Virus record (IMG/VR): IMGVR_UViG_3300042914_001657
Span: 1-28,286 of that record
Strand: one strand, 5' to 3'
Source: a virus
Length of the DNA stretch: 28,286 nt
Part shown: positions 7,481 through 13,053 of the stretch, in pieces
Layout of the letters: every line of letters starts with the position of its first letter
How positions within the stretch are numbered: position 1 is the stretch's first letter
The notes under the pieces: model-generated
Databases searched by the model: none
What the model was told of the DNA's origin: nothing
The model's input: only the letters and a program-made list of their open reading frames with translations
Translations under genes and position numbers: made by a program

Positions 7481-7917
7481 AGTGACACAACCTCAAAGCT
7501 CTTACCAGTTGCGACCTCAAAGAAGTCACGGGCAAAGGCTTGAACCAAGGCAATTTGAACGAATGACAATTCTGGTGGGAGGCTAATAAACCAATTATTG
7601 TTCAAATTGTCTGGAGTGCCGGGGATCTTCCATTTTTGAATGTTTAACCATTCTTCAAACATTTCTTGAGTCAAAGAAGGCATCTCTGTAAGGTCTTCCC
7701 AGTCAAACATGGCGAGAGGGTCATTCATAAACTCGTCCCACTCCTTGAGGTCTTGTTCAGCCGATAAGCCGTCACCCGTGTACGGTGGCTCACCGCATCC
7801 ACTTTCTGAGTTGAAGTACCCGCTATGTGATGAGTGGTCACCGTGTTTGGCAGTGTGGTCTGTCTCGGTGAGAATTGCGTCCCACGCTTCCTTCAGTTTG
7901 AGTTGTTTTTGTGTCAT
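7477..7917 (-). CDS. Unknown acidic protein, first gene of leftward operon (146 aa)
   Basis: The ATG at 7917 is chosen over an upstream in-frame ATG because AAGG lies eight bases before it and because the longer form would run into the promoter region. The protein starts MTQKQLKLKEAWDAILTE, has a His/Ser/Gly-rich segment (HTAKHGDHSSHSGYF) and a Trp/Glu-rich middle (DLKEWDEFMNDPLAMFDWED), and ends with a more hydrophobic helix (FVQIALVQAFARDFFEVATG). It may be a host-takeover or inhibitor protein given its early position and acidic nature. That is an inference; no family is recognised. Confidence 0.55.
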   Translation of the reverse strand: MTQKQLKLKEAWDAILTETDHTAKHGDHSSHSGYFNSESGCGEPPYTGDGLSAEQDLKEWDEFMNDPLAMFDWEDLTEMPSLTQEMFEEWLNIQKWKIPGTPDNLNNNWFISLPPELSFVQIALVQAFARDFFEVATGKSFEVVSL

Positions 7918-7928
7918 TTTTGAAACCT

Positions 7929-7946
7929 TGTCAGCCGTTGCCGACA
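7929..7946. promoter_or_regulatory. Imperfect palindrome at leftward transcription start
   Basis: TGTCAGC, CGTT, GCCGACA form a 7-bp inverted repeat with one wobble pair. It lies between the TATACT box and the ATG of the leftward operon, close to the predicted start of transcription, so it may be an operator or a hairpin in the leader. Confidence 0.35.
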
Positions 7947-7951
7947 GAAAT

Positions 7952-7992
7952 AGTATATCAGCAATTATTCCACTTTGCACAAAATTATTCAA
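7952..7992 (-). promoter_or_regulatory. Candidate promoter of the leftward operon
   Basis: On the minus strand, TTGAAT is followed after 17 bases by AATAAT; a further TATACT at 7957-7952 can act as -10 with TTGTGC 19 bases upstream. Either choice starts transcription upstream of 7917. The two alternatives cannot be separated by eye. Confidence 0.45.
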
Positions 7993-8015
7993 AATTGTAT
8001 AAAATTGTGTATACT
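7975..8015 (+). promoter_or_regulatory. Rightward early promoter with phased A-tracts
   Basis: TTGCAC and TATAAA are separated by 17 bases (7975-7980, 7998-8003), and a second box TATACT (8010-8015) lies six bases before the ATG of the HTH gene. Three AAAATT blocks begin at 7981, 7991 and 8001, exactly 10 bp apart, as in intrinsically curved promoter DNA. The motif AAAATTGT occurs at 7991 and 8001 and again in the 13.3-kb promoter region. Confidence 0.6.
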
Positions 8016-8021
8016 AGGCTC

Positions 8022-8192
8022 ATGGTTAGAAAAGACCAAATAGCAGAAGAGGTACTGAGGTTACGGGCGTTGGGTGTACCAGCGGTTCGTATAGCTAACG
8101 ATCTCGGCATCCATCGGAACACGGTGGGAAACATCGTTAAACGAACCACCGAACAAGAACAATCAGAAGAGCAATCTTCACCGACCAACTAA
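8022..8192 (+). CDS. Small helix-turn-helix DNA-binding protein
   Basis: A 56-residue protein beginning MVRKDQIAEEVLRLRALGVP. Residues 18-40 (VPAVRIANDLGIHRNTVGNI) form a clear helix-turn-helix of the resolvase or sigma-region-4-like type: A-x-x-L-G-I-x-x-x-T-V. The C-terminus is Glu/Gln/Ser-rich and probably disordered. Upstream in-frame extension is rejected because it would run through the promoter; the ATG lies six bases after a TATACT box with no clear ribosome site, so the mRNA may be leaderless. As first gene of the rightward operon at a divergent promoter it is a good candidate regulator of both directions; binding sites are unproven. Confidence 0.75.
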   Translation: MVRKDQIAEEVLRLRALGVPAVRIANDLGIHRNTVGNIVKRTTEQEQSEEQSSPTN

Positions 8193-8198
8193 CAAACA

Positions 8199-8744
8199 AT
8201 GAGCCAATACAACATAATTGACAACCTCTTAGTAGACACCGAGACCGGAGAGGTTCTTGGGAACGCCATCTCGGACGCTGGGGAAATCAGCAGCCAAACC
8301 GCACTCGAAGCCATCCTTGAAAAGATTGCAGACGTAGAAGGACGCTTGGCCGCTCAACAGTTAAGACACCAAGCCATTCTGGAGAACTGCCGAAAGCTCG
8401 AGGTACGCACCGCTTCATACCTTGCCTACCTCAAAGCACAATACGAACCGCATATCGAGGCATACGCCAAGACCAGACTTGAGGGGCAGAAGTCCAAGAC
8501 ATTGACCACGCCGTTCGGCTCGGTCTCCTTCCGCACCGTTCGAGGTGGGTTGAAGGTAGTAGACCCAAGCCTTGCTCTCGACTACGCTCAACTCAATGGC
8601 TTTACCAACGCAATCAAGGTTACCGAGTCATTCCAGATTAGCAAGCTCGACCCCGCTCAAAGAGAACTAATTGAGGCAAAGATGCCAGACGGCTTCGAGT
8701 ACTCACCCGACCGAGAAGCAATGAGCATTAAGGTGATGGCATGA
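8199..8744 (+). CDS. Gp157/Gam-like host-nuclease inhibitor or recombination accessory
   Basis: This 181-residue protein has a helical first half (TALEAILEKIADVEGRLAAQ, then continuing coiled coil) and a second part with TPFGSVSFRTVRGGLKVVD. The pairing of a long coiled coil with a P-F-G-x-x-S-x-R strand is the layout of siphovirus Gp157 and Mu Gam-like proteins, which bind DNA ends or block host nucleases. It is followed at once by an ERF annealase (ATGA overlap), the usual partner. No ribosome site is visible before the ATG, only six bases after the preceding stop, so translation may depend on coupling. The Gam/Gp157 assignment is by motif memory. Confidence 0.65.
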   Translation: MSQYNIIDNLLVDTETGEVLGNAISDAGEISSQTALEAILEKIADVEGRLAAQQLRHQAILENCRKLEVRTASYLAYLKAQYEPHIEAYAKTRLEGQKSKTLTTPFGSVSFRTVRGGLKVVDPSLALDYAQLNGFTNAIKVTESFQISKLDPAQRELIEAKMPDGFEYSPDREAMSIKVMA

Positions 8745-9406
8745 GATTGGCATTAAAGGTTCTCAAGGTGAGCCAGTCCATCGGGTGCGTTGAGAAGAAC
8801 GGACTCAATGCCCACTTCAAATTCAAGTACCAAGCGTGGGACGATGTTTTGCTAGCAGTCAGAAATGCTTGCGTTGAGCATGGTGTTCAGATTACGCCAA
8901 ACTTGCTTAACTATATCAAGCATGATGCCCAGCACGTAGTTGTAGAAATGAAGTTCACCGTTAGAGATGCTGAGTCAGACCAGCAAGACGAGTTTGTTTG
9001 GTTCGGCGAAGCAAAAGGAAACGATGACAAGTGTATACAGAAGGCTATCACCTCATGCACCAAGTACGCCCTCTTAAAGTACTTCATGATTCCGATTGTT
9101 GATGACACCGACCCAGACGGTGACGCCCCGAAGAAAGCCAAGGAAGAGCCAACCAAGGTAGACCTTCCCTCCGCTCGCTCGGTCTTCACTCGAAAGGTTT
9201 ACAATGACTGGGTGAGCATCGGAGGGACACTGAGCCAGTTTGAGCAACTCAAGACCAAGCTGGCAAGCATCAAGTTCCCGACCAAGGCGACCGACCTCAT
9301 AAACCATGCAATGGCAGAAGAGGGATGTACGACCGTCGAGGAAGTTTACCGATGGATAGCCAGCACTCACAAGGAACTTACCCACCCGTTCAAACTTGAA
9401 GATTAA
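8741..9406 (+). CDS. erf: ERF-family single-strand DNA annealing protein
   Basis: 221 residues. The N-terminal domain (about 1-130) shows the ERF pattern: KVSQSIGCVEKNGLN, FKYQAWDDVLLAVRNACVEH, then WFGEAKGNDDKCIQKAITSC and KYALLKYFMIP. The Y-x-x-A-T/S-x-x-x-K-Y-A-L-L-K block and the final D-T-D-P-D-G acidic turn are characteristic. ERF proteins anneal complementary single strands and drive phage recombination and genome circularisation. The C-terminal ~80 residues are helical and linked by a Lys/Pro-rich hinge. The gene starts by ATGA overlap with the Gp157-like gene and is followed by SWIM, SSB and RusA genes, a coherent recombination set. Confidence 0.85.
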   Translation: MRLALKVLKVSQSIGCVEKNGLNAHFKFKYQAWDDVLLAVRNACVEHGVQITPNLLNYIKHDAQHVVVEMKFTVRDAESDQQDEFVWFGEAKGNDDKCIQKAITSCTKYALLKYFMIPIVDDTDPDGDAPKKAKEEPTKVDLPSARSVFTRKVYNDWVSIGGTLSQFEQLKTKLASIKFPTKATDLINHAMAEEGCTTVEEVYRWIASTHKELTHPFKLED

Positions 9407-9641
9407 ACTAGTTGATGTAGTAGACGGCGAGGCACTCTTTATTGTAAGCTCCCAGACCACTTGGGGGCTTAGCTACGAAGTCTTCATAAACCAACACGGG
9501 CAGACCACTTGTGAATGTATGGACGCAAGCTGCCGAAAGAAATCACCTCACTTCGTTGACCTCATACAAGGCAACAACAACCACGCTTGCAAACATATGC
9601 GAGCAATAGCAAAGGAACTAAGAAGCAATGAGCCTCAATAG
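9396..9641 (+). CDS. SWIM-type zinc-finger protein
   Basis: An 81-residue protein with TTCECMDASC near residue 37 and NNNHACKHMRAIAKEL near residue 60. C-x-C, a spacer of about 23, then C-x-H is the SWIM zinc-binding signature, so zinc binding is well supported. SWIM domains bind DNA or protein and in other organisms act with recombinases. Its place between ERF and SSB, overlapping both, suggests a recombination accessory. No ATG or GTG exists near the N-terminus; the best start is TTG at 9396, inside the end of the ERF gene. Confidence 0.7.
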   Translation: MKIKLVDVVDGEALFIVSSQTTWGLSYEVFINQHGQTTCECMDASCRKKSPHFVDLIQGNNNHACKHMRAIAKELRSNEPQ

Positions 9642-10032
9642 GATAACACTCGTAGGGCGTCTCACGAGAGACCCAGAACTCAGAACCACCTCGACCGGAA
9701 AGGATGTCGTGGAGTTCTCTATCGCCGTCAATAAGCGGATTAAACCTCAAGAGGGAGCGGACGCCGACTTCTTCCGGGTCAAGGCTTGGGGGCAGACCGC
9801 CGGCTACGTTGGGGAGTATATCGGTCGTGGCAGATTGGTAGCAGTAGACGGCCGTCTGGAGTCCCGCAAGTACACCGACAAGGACGGCAATCCTAGGGAA
9901 ATCGTGGAGATCGTGGCAGATAATGTAAACGCCCTCGACCGACCAAGAGATGACGCCGAACCAAGGCAAGAAGCAAGAGGCAAGGCAAAGCCCGCTCCAG
10001 ATGCCTATAATCCCTTTGAGGATGAGGATTGA
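9628..10032 (+). CDS. ssb: Single-stranded DNA-binding protein
   Basis: 134 residues with the OB-fold opening SLNRITLVGRLTRDPELRTT, then FSIAVNKR, DFFRVKAWGQTAGYVGEYIG and VDGRLESRKYTDKDG. These match bacterial-type SSB closely. It covers single strands during replication and recombination and would load or exchange with the ERF annealase. The C-terminus ends APDAYNPFEDED: the Pro-Phe pair that normally is the last two residues (docking site for host repair proteins) is internal and followed by four acidic residues. It overlaps the SWIM gene by 14 bases and the next gene by TGATG. Confidence 0.95.
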   Translation: MSLNRITLVGRLTRDPELRTTSTGKDVVEFSIAVNKRIKPQEGADADFFRVKAWGQTAGYVGEYIGRGRLVAVDGRLESRKYTDKDGNPREIVEIVADNVNALDRPRDDAEPRQEARGKAKPAPDAYNPFEDED

Positions 10033-10271
10033 TGCAAGAAACCAACCTCTTAACCGAGAAGGTTCAAGAGCTTGAAATTGCTATGAAGAACTCAACATGT
10101 GTAGAGGCTATGGCGATGGCGGGAGTGCTGACAGCGACTAAAAAGAAGCTGGCCGGAACTACCACGGGTATCAACATTAACCCCGGCAGATTATCACCTC
10201 AAGACCGAAAGGTGGAGAGTTTACGGATGAAGGAGCATTGGAATGGATGTACAAGCATTGATGACCTCTGA
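10032..10271 (+). CDS. Small unknown protein of the recombination operon
   Basis: 79 residues from the ATG that overlaps the SSB stop (TGATG). The first half is helical (TEKVQELEIAMKNSTCVEAM, then AMAGVLTATKKKL), the second half polar and ends MKEHWNGCTSIDDL. No domain is recognised. The operon position suggests replication or recombination support. The AAGGAG near its end serves the RusA start. Confidence 0.6.
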   Translation: MQETNLLTEKVQELEIAMKNSTCVEAMAMAGVLTATKKKLAGTTTGININPGRLSPQDRKVESLRMKEHWNGCTSIDDL

Positions 10272-10629
10272 GCAATCGGTGGCGGTTCCCATGCCACCAA
10301 GCACGAACACTCTCTTTATCAACATTCCCGGACGTGGACGGGTGAAGAATGGTAAATATCGCACTTGGCAACTCGAAGCTATCCCAATCTTGAGAACCAG
10401 CCTTGAGCCAATCCAAGGAGCAGTTAAGATGCACTACCACCTTACGCTTGGAACCTCTTTCAGAGGTGACATCAGCAACCGCATAAAAGCCCTTGAGGAT
10501 GCGGTGGTTGAGGCGGGAATAATCGAAGGTGATACTCATCGGATCGTGAGCGAGATTCTGATAACCAGAGATTATATCTCTGGAAAGAATTCGTATATCA
10601 TTCTCAGAATTGCGAAAGCTGGGATATAA
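10243..10629 (+). CDS. rusA: RusA-like Holliday junction resolvase
   Basis: 128 residues. VPMPPSTNTLF near the N-terminus, YRTWQLEAIPIL, then FRGDISNRIKALEDAVVEAG followed by IIEGDTHRI are the ordered blocks of RusA-type endonucleases, which cut four-way DNA junctions. D76, K82 and D97 fit catalytic or structural positions. The usual pattern G-D-x-D-N has Ser78 in place of the second Asp here. The ATG at 10243 is chosen because AAGGAG lies seven bases upstream; an ATG at codon 7 is possible. It overlaps the preceding gene by 29 bases. Confidence 0.8.
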   Translation: MDVQALMTSEQSVAVPMPPSTNTLFINIPGRGRVKNGKYRTWQLEAIPILRTSLEPIQGAVKMHYHLTLGTSFRGDISNRIKALEDAVVEAGIIEGDTHRIVSEILITRDYISGKNSYIILRIAKAGI

Positions 10630-10630
10630 T
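10601..10630 (+). promoter_or_regulatory. Candidate promoter before the structured leader
   Basis: A consensus TATAAT at 10625-10630 overlaps the RusA stop codon; a poor -35 (TTCTCA, spacing 18) lies upstream. It would start transcription just before the structured region at 10637. Confidence 0.4.
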
Positions 10631-10636
10631 AAGGGT

Positions 10637-10737
10637 GGCTCCTTGGGGCGGCGGTTTATCCTTCGACCAATGCCCCGAACAAAGCCAAAAAACTCAAGGG
10701 TGGAAGCTCGAAGTAGCTCCGAGCGGAAGCCCTTAAG
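10637..10737 (+). ncRNA. Structured leader or small RNA before the replication gene
   Basis: This gene-free 107-base gap contains nested inverted repeats. TTGGGGC (10643) pairs with GCCCCGA (10672) around an inner GGT/ACC helix and a symmetric 3x3 internal loop. GGCT (10637) can pair with AGCC (10683) around it. CTCAAGGG (10693) pairs with CCCTTAAG (10730) with one mismatch, enclosing a GGAA-type 5x5 internal loop and a GCTCG/CGAGC helix. The ribosome site GGAAG sits in that internal loop and the GTG start in the outer stem, so it could control translation. I know no named RNA family with this shape. Confidence 0.45.
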
Positions 10738-11669
10738 TGAGCTACATCATGAGAAAAGATAACCTAGACGCCAATGCGTCATTAAAAACATCTACTCCTA
10801 TTGGCTGGTACAAATGGTACAGCCGTGACTTCTGGGCATCTATGACCGTTCGGTCAATGTCACCAATAGCCCGAAGCATTTACCGTGACCTCCTAGACGT
10901 TCAGTTTGAACATGGTTGCCTTCCACCCAAAGAAAGATTCATGCGGGCTTTGGGATGGTCTGAAACAGACTGGCAAGAGTTCGAGCCATATCTTGAAGAG
11001 TGCTTCCCTAATGGCATGAATCCAAAGATGGATGAGATTCGCCAACAAGCTATTGAGGATCGTGAGAAGCAAATACGAGCCGGAAAGAAATCGGGTGAAG
11101 CACGTTCAAGCATGGGAAAATCTGAACCTAAAACGAACAACCGTTCAACGGATGTTCAACGCACGTTCAACGGATGTTCAACGGATGTTCAACAAGTGTT
11201 GAACCAAACAGAAACAGAAACAGAAACAGAAACAGAAACAGAAACAGAAACAACTAAAGTTAAGAAGGATGCTGACGCACCTTCCTCTCGAAAGGGAAAG
11301 GTTGATTTTCTCTCTTTGGCTCAAGAGGCGGGGTTCGAGGATGATATGTTCTTGAAGGCATGGAGTGAGTTTGTCGAGCATCGAAGGGAGATTAAGCACC
11401 CCATGAGCGAACGTGCAGCCAACTTGATTCTTGCCAAGCTCAAGAAGTTTTCGGTGGAGATTGGGGTGGAAGCCATCAACCGCTCAATCTCTAGCGGGTG
11501 GCGGGATGTATTTCCAGAAAAGGCGAATATCCAAACTAGGAAATCAAAGCCATTCGGGAAACCCTCAAGGCTCGGCTCGGCTCTTGAATACTATTCGGAC
11601 AACTTGGAAGAGATTCGGGCCACCAAAGCCATTGATTCTGATATTATTGATGCGGAGATCGTGAGCTGA
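10737..11669 (+). CDS. DUF1376-type phage replication protein
   Basis: 310 residues. The N-terminal domain (about 20-115) has WYKWYSRDFWASM-like spacing, then MSPIARSIYRDLLDVQFEHG and LPPKERFMRALGWSE, the DUF1376/YdaU pattern of phage replication proteins. A low-complexity linker (about 120-180) contains two copies of STDVQ and a (Thr-Glu) run. A C-terminal domain (about 190-275) is helical, with FLKAWSEFVEHRREIKHPMS and a W-R-D motif, and resembles helicase-loader C-termini. The GTG at 10737 is supported by GGAAG seven bases upstream; ATG at 10749 is the alternative. The linker DNA holds iteron-like repeats, so the protein is the likely initiator acting at an origin within its own gene. Confidence 0.7.
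   Translation: MSYIMRKDNLDANASLKTSTPIGWYKWYSRDFWASMTVRSMSPIARSIYRDLLDVQFEHGCLPPKERFMRALGWSETDWQEFEPYLEECFPNGMNPKMDEIRQQAIEDREKQIRAGKKSGEARSSMGKSEPKTNNRSTDVQRTFNGCSTDVQQVLNQTETETETETETETETTKVKKDADAPSSRKGKVDFLSLAQEAGFEDDMFLKAWSEFVEHRREIKHPMSERAANLILAKLKKFSVEIGVEAINRSISSGWRDVFPEKANIQTRKSKPFGKPSRLGSALEYYSDNLEEIRATKAIDSDIIDAEIVS
11143..11204 (+). repeat. Five 11-bp iteron-like repeats plus inverted copy
   Basis: GTTCAACGGAT occurs at 11143, 11165 and 11176, with variants GTTCAACGCAC at 11154 and GTTCAACAAGT at 11187, all head to tail. An inverted copy GTTGAAC follows at 11198. The 11-bp period is not a multiple of three, so the repeats are not forced by the protein; it is about one helical turn. 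The position matches the lambda origin, which also lies in the linker region of its initiator gene. Confidence 0.7.
11206..11254 (+). repeat. GAAACA hexanucleotide repeat
   Basis: Seven perfect GAAACA units (11211-11252), preceded by a partial unit, encode a Glu-Thr run in the linker of the replication protein. The top strand has no T across the array. Gain or loss of one unit keeps the reading frame. Confidence 0.9.
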
Positions 11670-12211
11670 TGCAGAAGAATAAATACACCAAGGATTGTCT
11701 TTACGTTATCTGCCTTCTGGTAGATGGAGGCTTCAATACATACGGCGGGTTTACGGGTGAGCAACTTGAGGCGAAGGCGTTAATCTACTCGACGATACTT
11801 CTTGAAGATGCCGACATGGATAACGAGATTATCAAGTTAACGGGCATGAGGTACTTGAAGGGCGAGGTAACGGTATACCGTGATGGTTGCCACGTTCCAG
11901 TATCCCACGACTTCCCAACGGCTCCCGAATTCTACCAAGCGTGTAAGCAGACGTATTCAGCTCTCTATCGGAACATCGTTATTGGCGAGACCGAGCGAGA
12001 CGGTATACCATACGCTCATACCCTCAAGGTGCGTCGAGACCTCGACCCGAACACTTTGGACATGATGGTTAAGAATGAGCGGCGGCGGCTTGGCTTGAGG
12101 ATTGATGAGAAGTCCAAGCCACTGAGCCACGATCAAGAACGCAAAGCCAGCGAGATAATTCGGCGGGTGTTTGGTGACGCTCCCAAGCTCAACAAGGACG
12201 GGCAAGAATGA
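11669..12211 (+). CDS. Unknown replication-operon protein, possible helicase loader
   Basis: 180 residues starting MQKNKYTKDCLYVICLLVDG, coupled to the replication gene by TGATG. The middle has an aromatic/Pro stretch, SHDFPTAPEFYQACKQTY, which recalls the F-P-P-S-x-x-E-F-x-x-L-C segment of lambda P-type helicase loaders. The end is basic and helical (KNERRRLGLRIDEKSKPL). There is no Walker A motif. Its position directly after the putative initiator fits an O/P-like pair, but this is only an inference. Confidence 0.5.
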   Translation: MQKNKYTKDCLYVICLLVDGGFNTYGGFTGEQLEAKALIYSTILLEDADMDNEIIKLTGMRYLKGEVTVYRDGCHVPVSHDFPTAPEFYQACKQTYSALYRNIVIGETERDGIPYAHTLKVRRDLDPNTLDMMVKNERRRLGLRIDEKSKPLSHDQERKASEIIRRVFGDAPKLNKDGQE

Positions 12212-12396
12212 GCTTTGAGGAAGCGGTGAAGGTGCTCGAGGGCAAGGGCTATCGAGTCCATGCCACGGTTACCGAGCCGAGCGGGTTGCGGTCTATCCTC
12301 TTCACCCGTAAGGGCAAGATGAAGCAAGCCTCGGAGCTGACGGTTATTGCCCTCGCTCAGAGCTACGAGCAACCAAGCATGGAGCTTGATGGGTGA
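12208..12396 (+). CDS. Small unknown protein (62 aa)
   Basis: Starts MSFEEAVKVLEGKGYRVHAT by ATGA overlap with the previous gene. A helix followed by strands (TVTEPSGLRSILFTRKGK) and a final helix (ASELTVIALAQSYE) gives a compact small domain without a recognised family. It is near the end of the rightward early operon. Confidence 0.55.
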   Translation: MSFEEAVKVLEGKGYRVHATVTEPSGLRSILFTRKGKMKQASELTVIALAQSYEQPSMELDG

Positions 12397-12497
12397 CTAC
12401 CTCAGAGAAGATGCGGGGTGCTTTCATGAGCAACGGACGGGGAGCACTCCCAACCCAGATAGAAAGAGCAACGGTGCGAAGCGTCGAGCAAGGATGA
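12393..12497 (+). CDS. Possible small protein (34 aa), GTG start
   Basis: The frame begins with GTG inside the preceding stop (GTGA) and ends with TGA inside the next ATG (ATGA): MTTSEKMRGAFMSNGRGALP, then TQIERATVRSVEQG. The exact fit of both junctions matches the coupling used throughout this genome. The competing reading is an ATG at 12389 in the next gene's frame, giving one 72-residue protein. The choice is uncertain. Confidence 0.35.
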   Translation: MTTSEKMRGAFMSNGRGALPTQIERATVRSVEQG

Positions 12498-12607
12498 TTG
12501 TTATTGGCTCAGAAACCCATGAAAGATGGTGGCTCGATGTCGAGGCGGGAATGTTAAGGCTTGAGGTTATCCAAGAAGTTCTCAGAGTTCGCTACGGTCG
12601 TAAATAG
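12494..12607 (+). CDS. Small unknown protein (37 aa)
   Basis: MIVIGSETHERWWLDVEAGM followed by a helical basic end (VIQEVLRVRYGRK). It starts by ATGA overlap at 12494; the same frame stays open up to an ATG at 12389, so a 72-residue version is possible. It is the last gene before the shared terminator. Confidence 0.45.
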   Translation: MIVIGSETHERWWLDVEAGMLRLEVIQEVLRVRYGRK

Positions 12608-12609
12608 AA

Positions 12610-12633
12610 AAGCCCTCCAAGTGCGGAGGGCTT
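12610..12633. terminator. Bidirectional terminator between convergent operons
   Basis: AAGCCCTCC and GGAGGGCTT form a 9-bp stem with a six-base loop. On the minus strand it is followed by TTCTATTTA (a strong tail, since the stem ends in TTTT there); on the plus strand by the weaker GAGTCTTTAT. It separates the early operon from the leftward genes. The stem core AGCCCTC/GAGGGCT is shared with the terminator at 4970. Confidence 0.8.
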
Positions 12634-12652
12634 GAGTCTTTATGAGGTGGTC

Positions 12653-12787
12653 TTAGTCATACATGGCGTTCTCAATGAGCTTAATGATCGTACCTCTGAT
12701 GGAGCCTTGTTCCTTAAGCCACTTGACCATGTGGACGGGGAGCCAGAAGCAAATCTGGCGGGCGTCCTCGGAGATTGGAGCGGGCAT
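12653..12787 (-). CDS. Ribbon-helix-helix-like small regulator (44 aa)
   Basis: Starts MPAPISEDARQICFWLPVHM at 12787, sharing one base with the upstream stop (TAATG); a longer version is rejected because it overlaps that gene. A short strand (RQICFWLP) followed by two helices (HMVKWLKEQGS and RGTIIKLIENAM) is the Arc/CopG ribbon-helix-helix pattern. Such proteins bind operator palindromes as dimers. The palindrome at 13267, upstream of this operon, is a natural candidate site for autoregulation. Confidence 0.55.
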   Translation of the reverse strand: MPAPISEDARQICFWLPVHMVKWLKEQGSIRGTIIKLIENAMYD

Positions 12788-13029
12788 TATTTGACACCTC
12801 CCACGAAGAGCCAGAGAATGAAGAGGGCAACGGTGAAGATACCGAAGGCGAATGAGGCTACCTTGTCCCAATCGGTTACCCGTCTGTATCGCTTTGGCTC
12901 GGCTTGGAGCTGGCGGGATTCAATGATTCGCTCCATCACCTCATGGCGGAAGCGATCTTGATCGTGGAGGTTCTCACCCTTCTTTGGAGTGCGAAGGTCG
13001 GCGAAGTAGTTTTGTTCTTGTTTGTTCAT
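12787..13029 (-). CDS. Small membrane protein with C-terminal anchor (80 aa)
   Basis: A polar, charged N-terminal part (MNKQEQNYFADLRTPKKGEN, then RHEVMERIIESRQLQ) is followed by one transmembrane segment near the end (FAFGIFTVALFILWLFVGG). Such a tail-anchored layout puts the soluble part in the cytoplasm. AAGGA upstream of the ATG supports the start. Function unknown; the leftward, separate operon suggests an accessory or host-interaction role. Confidence 0.6.
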   Translation of the reverse strand: MNKQEQNYFADLRTPKKGENLHDQDRFRHEVMERIIESRQLQAEPKRYRRVTDWDKVASFAFGIFTVALFILWLFVGGVK

Positions 13030-13053
13030 TTTGTTTGTTCCTTGTTGGTTGGT

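Noticed and set aside
7911-8021. Longer N-terminus of the HTH protein
   Set aside because: It would run through the promoter and overlap the start of the leftward operon; the HTH domain is complete from 8022.
11143-11254. CRISPR array
   Set aside because: Units are 6 or 11 bp without spacers of about 30 bp and lie within a coding frame, so this is not a CRISPR.
12788-12871. Longer N-terminus of the RHH-like protein
   Set aside because: It overlaps the membrane protein gene in another frame; the TAATG junction at 12787 is the consistent start.
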